Below are positions 33,499 to 33,707 of a stretch of DNA of 33,707 bases, piece after piece; the stretch's first letter is position 1; each line of letters begins with the position of its first letter. The stretch covers positions 1 through 33,707 of the forward strand of contig JACQFX010000036.1 of assembly GCA_016199835.1 (NCBI GenBank), given 5' to 3'. The notes beneath the pieces were generated by a model, which was not told where the DNA came from, ran no database searches, and worked only from the letters and a program-made list of their open reading frames with translations. Origin of the DNA: Nitrosomonadales bacterium (GTDB lineage: Bacteria; Pseudomonadota; Gammaproteobacteria; Burkholderiales; Gallionellaceae). Position numbers and translations under genes: made by a program.

Positions 33499-33707
33499 TA
33501 GTGTCCGGTTAAAAATCAAACAGAATCATTTGGTTGTTGGGTTGAGGCGTAATGATTCCGGTAGTGTCTGGCTGCAAGGCGCATGAAATAAGGGTTTTCT
33601 CGAAAATCGAGACCGATAATATCTGTAGCAAAGTGTGGAGAGAGGCATCCAGTTGAAGCTCCTTTTTGACGATAGCGATCAGCACATAGGTGGAAACGGC
33701 GCACCAG
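33499..33707 (-). mobile_element. End of an IS4-type insertion sequence, cut by the window edge
   Basis: The segment from about 33499 to the window edge holds the C-terminus of a transposase and a short non-coding end (AGTGTCCGGTTAAAAATC) likely to contain the terminal inverted repeat. The other end and any target duplication are outside the window. Confidence 0.65.
33509..33706 (-). CDS. IS4-family transposase, C-terminal fragment
   Basis: Reading the minus strand from 33706, an open frame of 65 codons ends in TAA at 33511-33509. It reads WCAVSTYVLIAIVKKELQLD, then a LHTLLQILSVSIFEKTLI segment and the end QMILFDF. This is the typical C-terminus of IS4-type DDE transposases (YVLVAIVKK, LYTLLQILSV, ...NQLNLFD-like ends). 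The N-terminus and catalytic residues lie beyond the window, so completeness is unknown. A different frame over the same bases (33516-33704) has a Met start but no similarity and is rejected. Confidence 0.75.
   Translation of the reverse strand, partial: WCAVSTYVLIAIVKKELQLDASLHTLLQILSVSIFEKTLISCALQPDTTGIITPQPNNQMILFDF

Overview
The window is a GC-rich bacterial chromosome segment that looks betaproteobacterial, plausibly Nitrosomonadales/Gallionellaceae-like. This rests on the housekeeping gene families, on gene order (xseB-ispA-dxs-folE2, DegS-like protease beside a NIF3 gene, proS followed by a lytic transglycosylase) and on dispersed palindromic repeats. The taxonomic guess is inference; there is no rRNA in the window and I saw no tRNA.

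Layout. 1-4200: a doubtful small ORF, then yqgE and a membrane-anchored DegS-like protease on the minus strand, divergent from a NIF3-family gene, followed by a short FliD-like gene and a flaG-like gene. 4200-13840: a long minus-strand run in the order glutamine amidotransferase, cbbQ/norQ-type MoxR ATPase, cbbO/norD-type VWA protein, 62-aa membrane protein, addB, addA. 13840-14210: a divergent promoter region and a 37-aa peptide gene with its own promoter, strong RBS and terminator. 14209-22360: a second minus-strand run, xseB, ispA, dxs, folE2, a TPR/SPINDLY-type O-GlcNAc transferase and htpG, combining isoprenoid and folate/queuosine precursor synthesis with a chaperone and a candidate protein glycosyltransferase. 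22490-24920: plus-strand Rieske oxygenase, DMT permease and SpoIIAA-like protein, closed by a strong terminator. 24941-25421: rpmB-rpmG with a recognisable promoter.

25420-26520 is an accessory island: a dispersed repeat, a large nested palindrome (candidate MITE), an orphan exported protein of lower GC and remnant-like sequence. 26521-30240: an HPt/HD-GYP protein and radC on the minus strand, divergent from coaBC and dut. 30265-33369: rppH divergent from proS, then an SLT lytic transglycosylase. The right edge is an IS4-type transposase C-terminus, apparently inserted just inside a small gene.

The most striking feature is the density of dispersed palindromic repeats, several lying in frame inside essential or conserved genes (addA, coaBC, the transglycosylase signal region). 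The best candidate for undescribed biology is the 37-aa autonomous peptide gene. No CRISPR array, phage or defence island was recognised; most genes are ordinary housekeeping genes.
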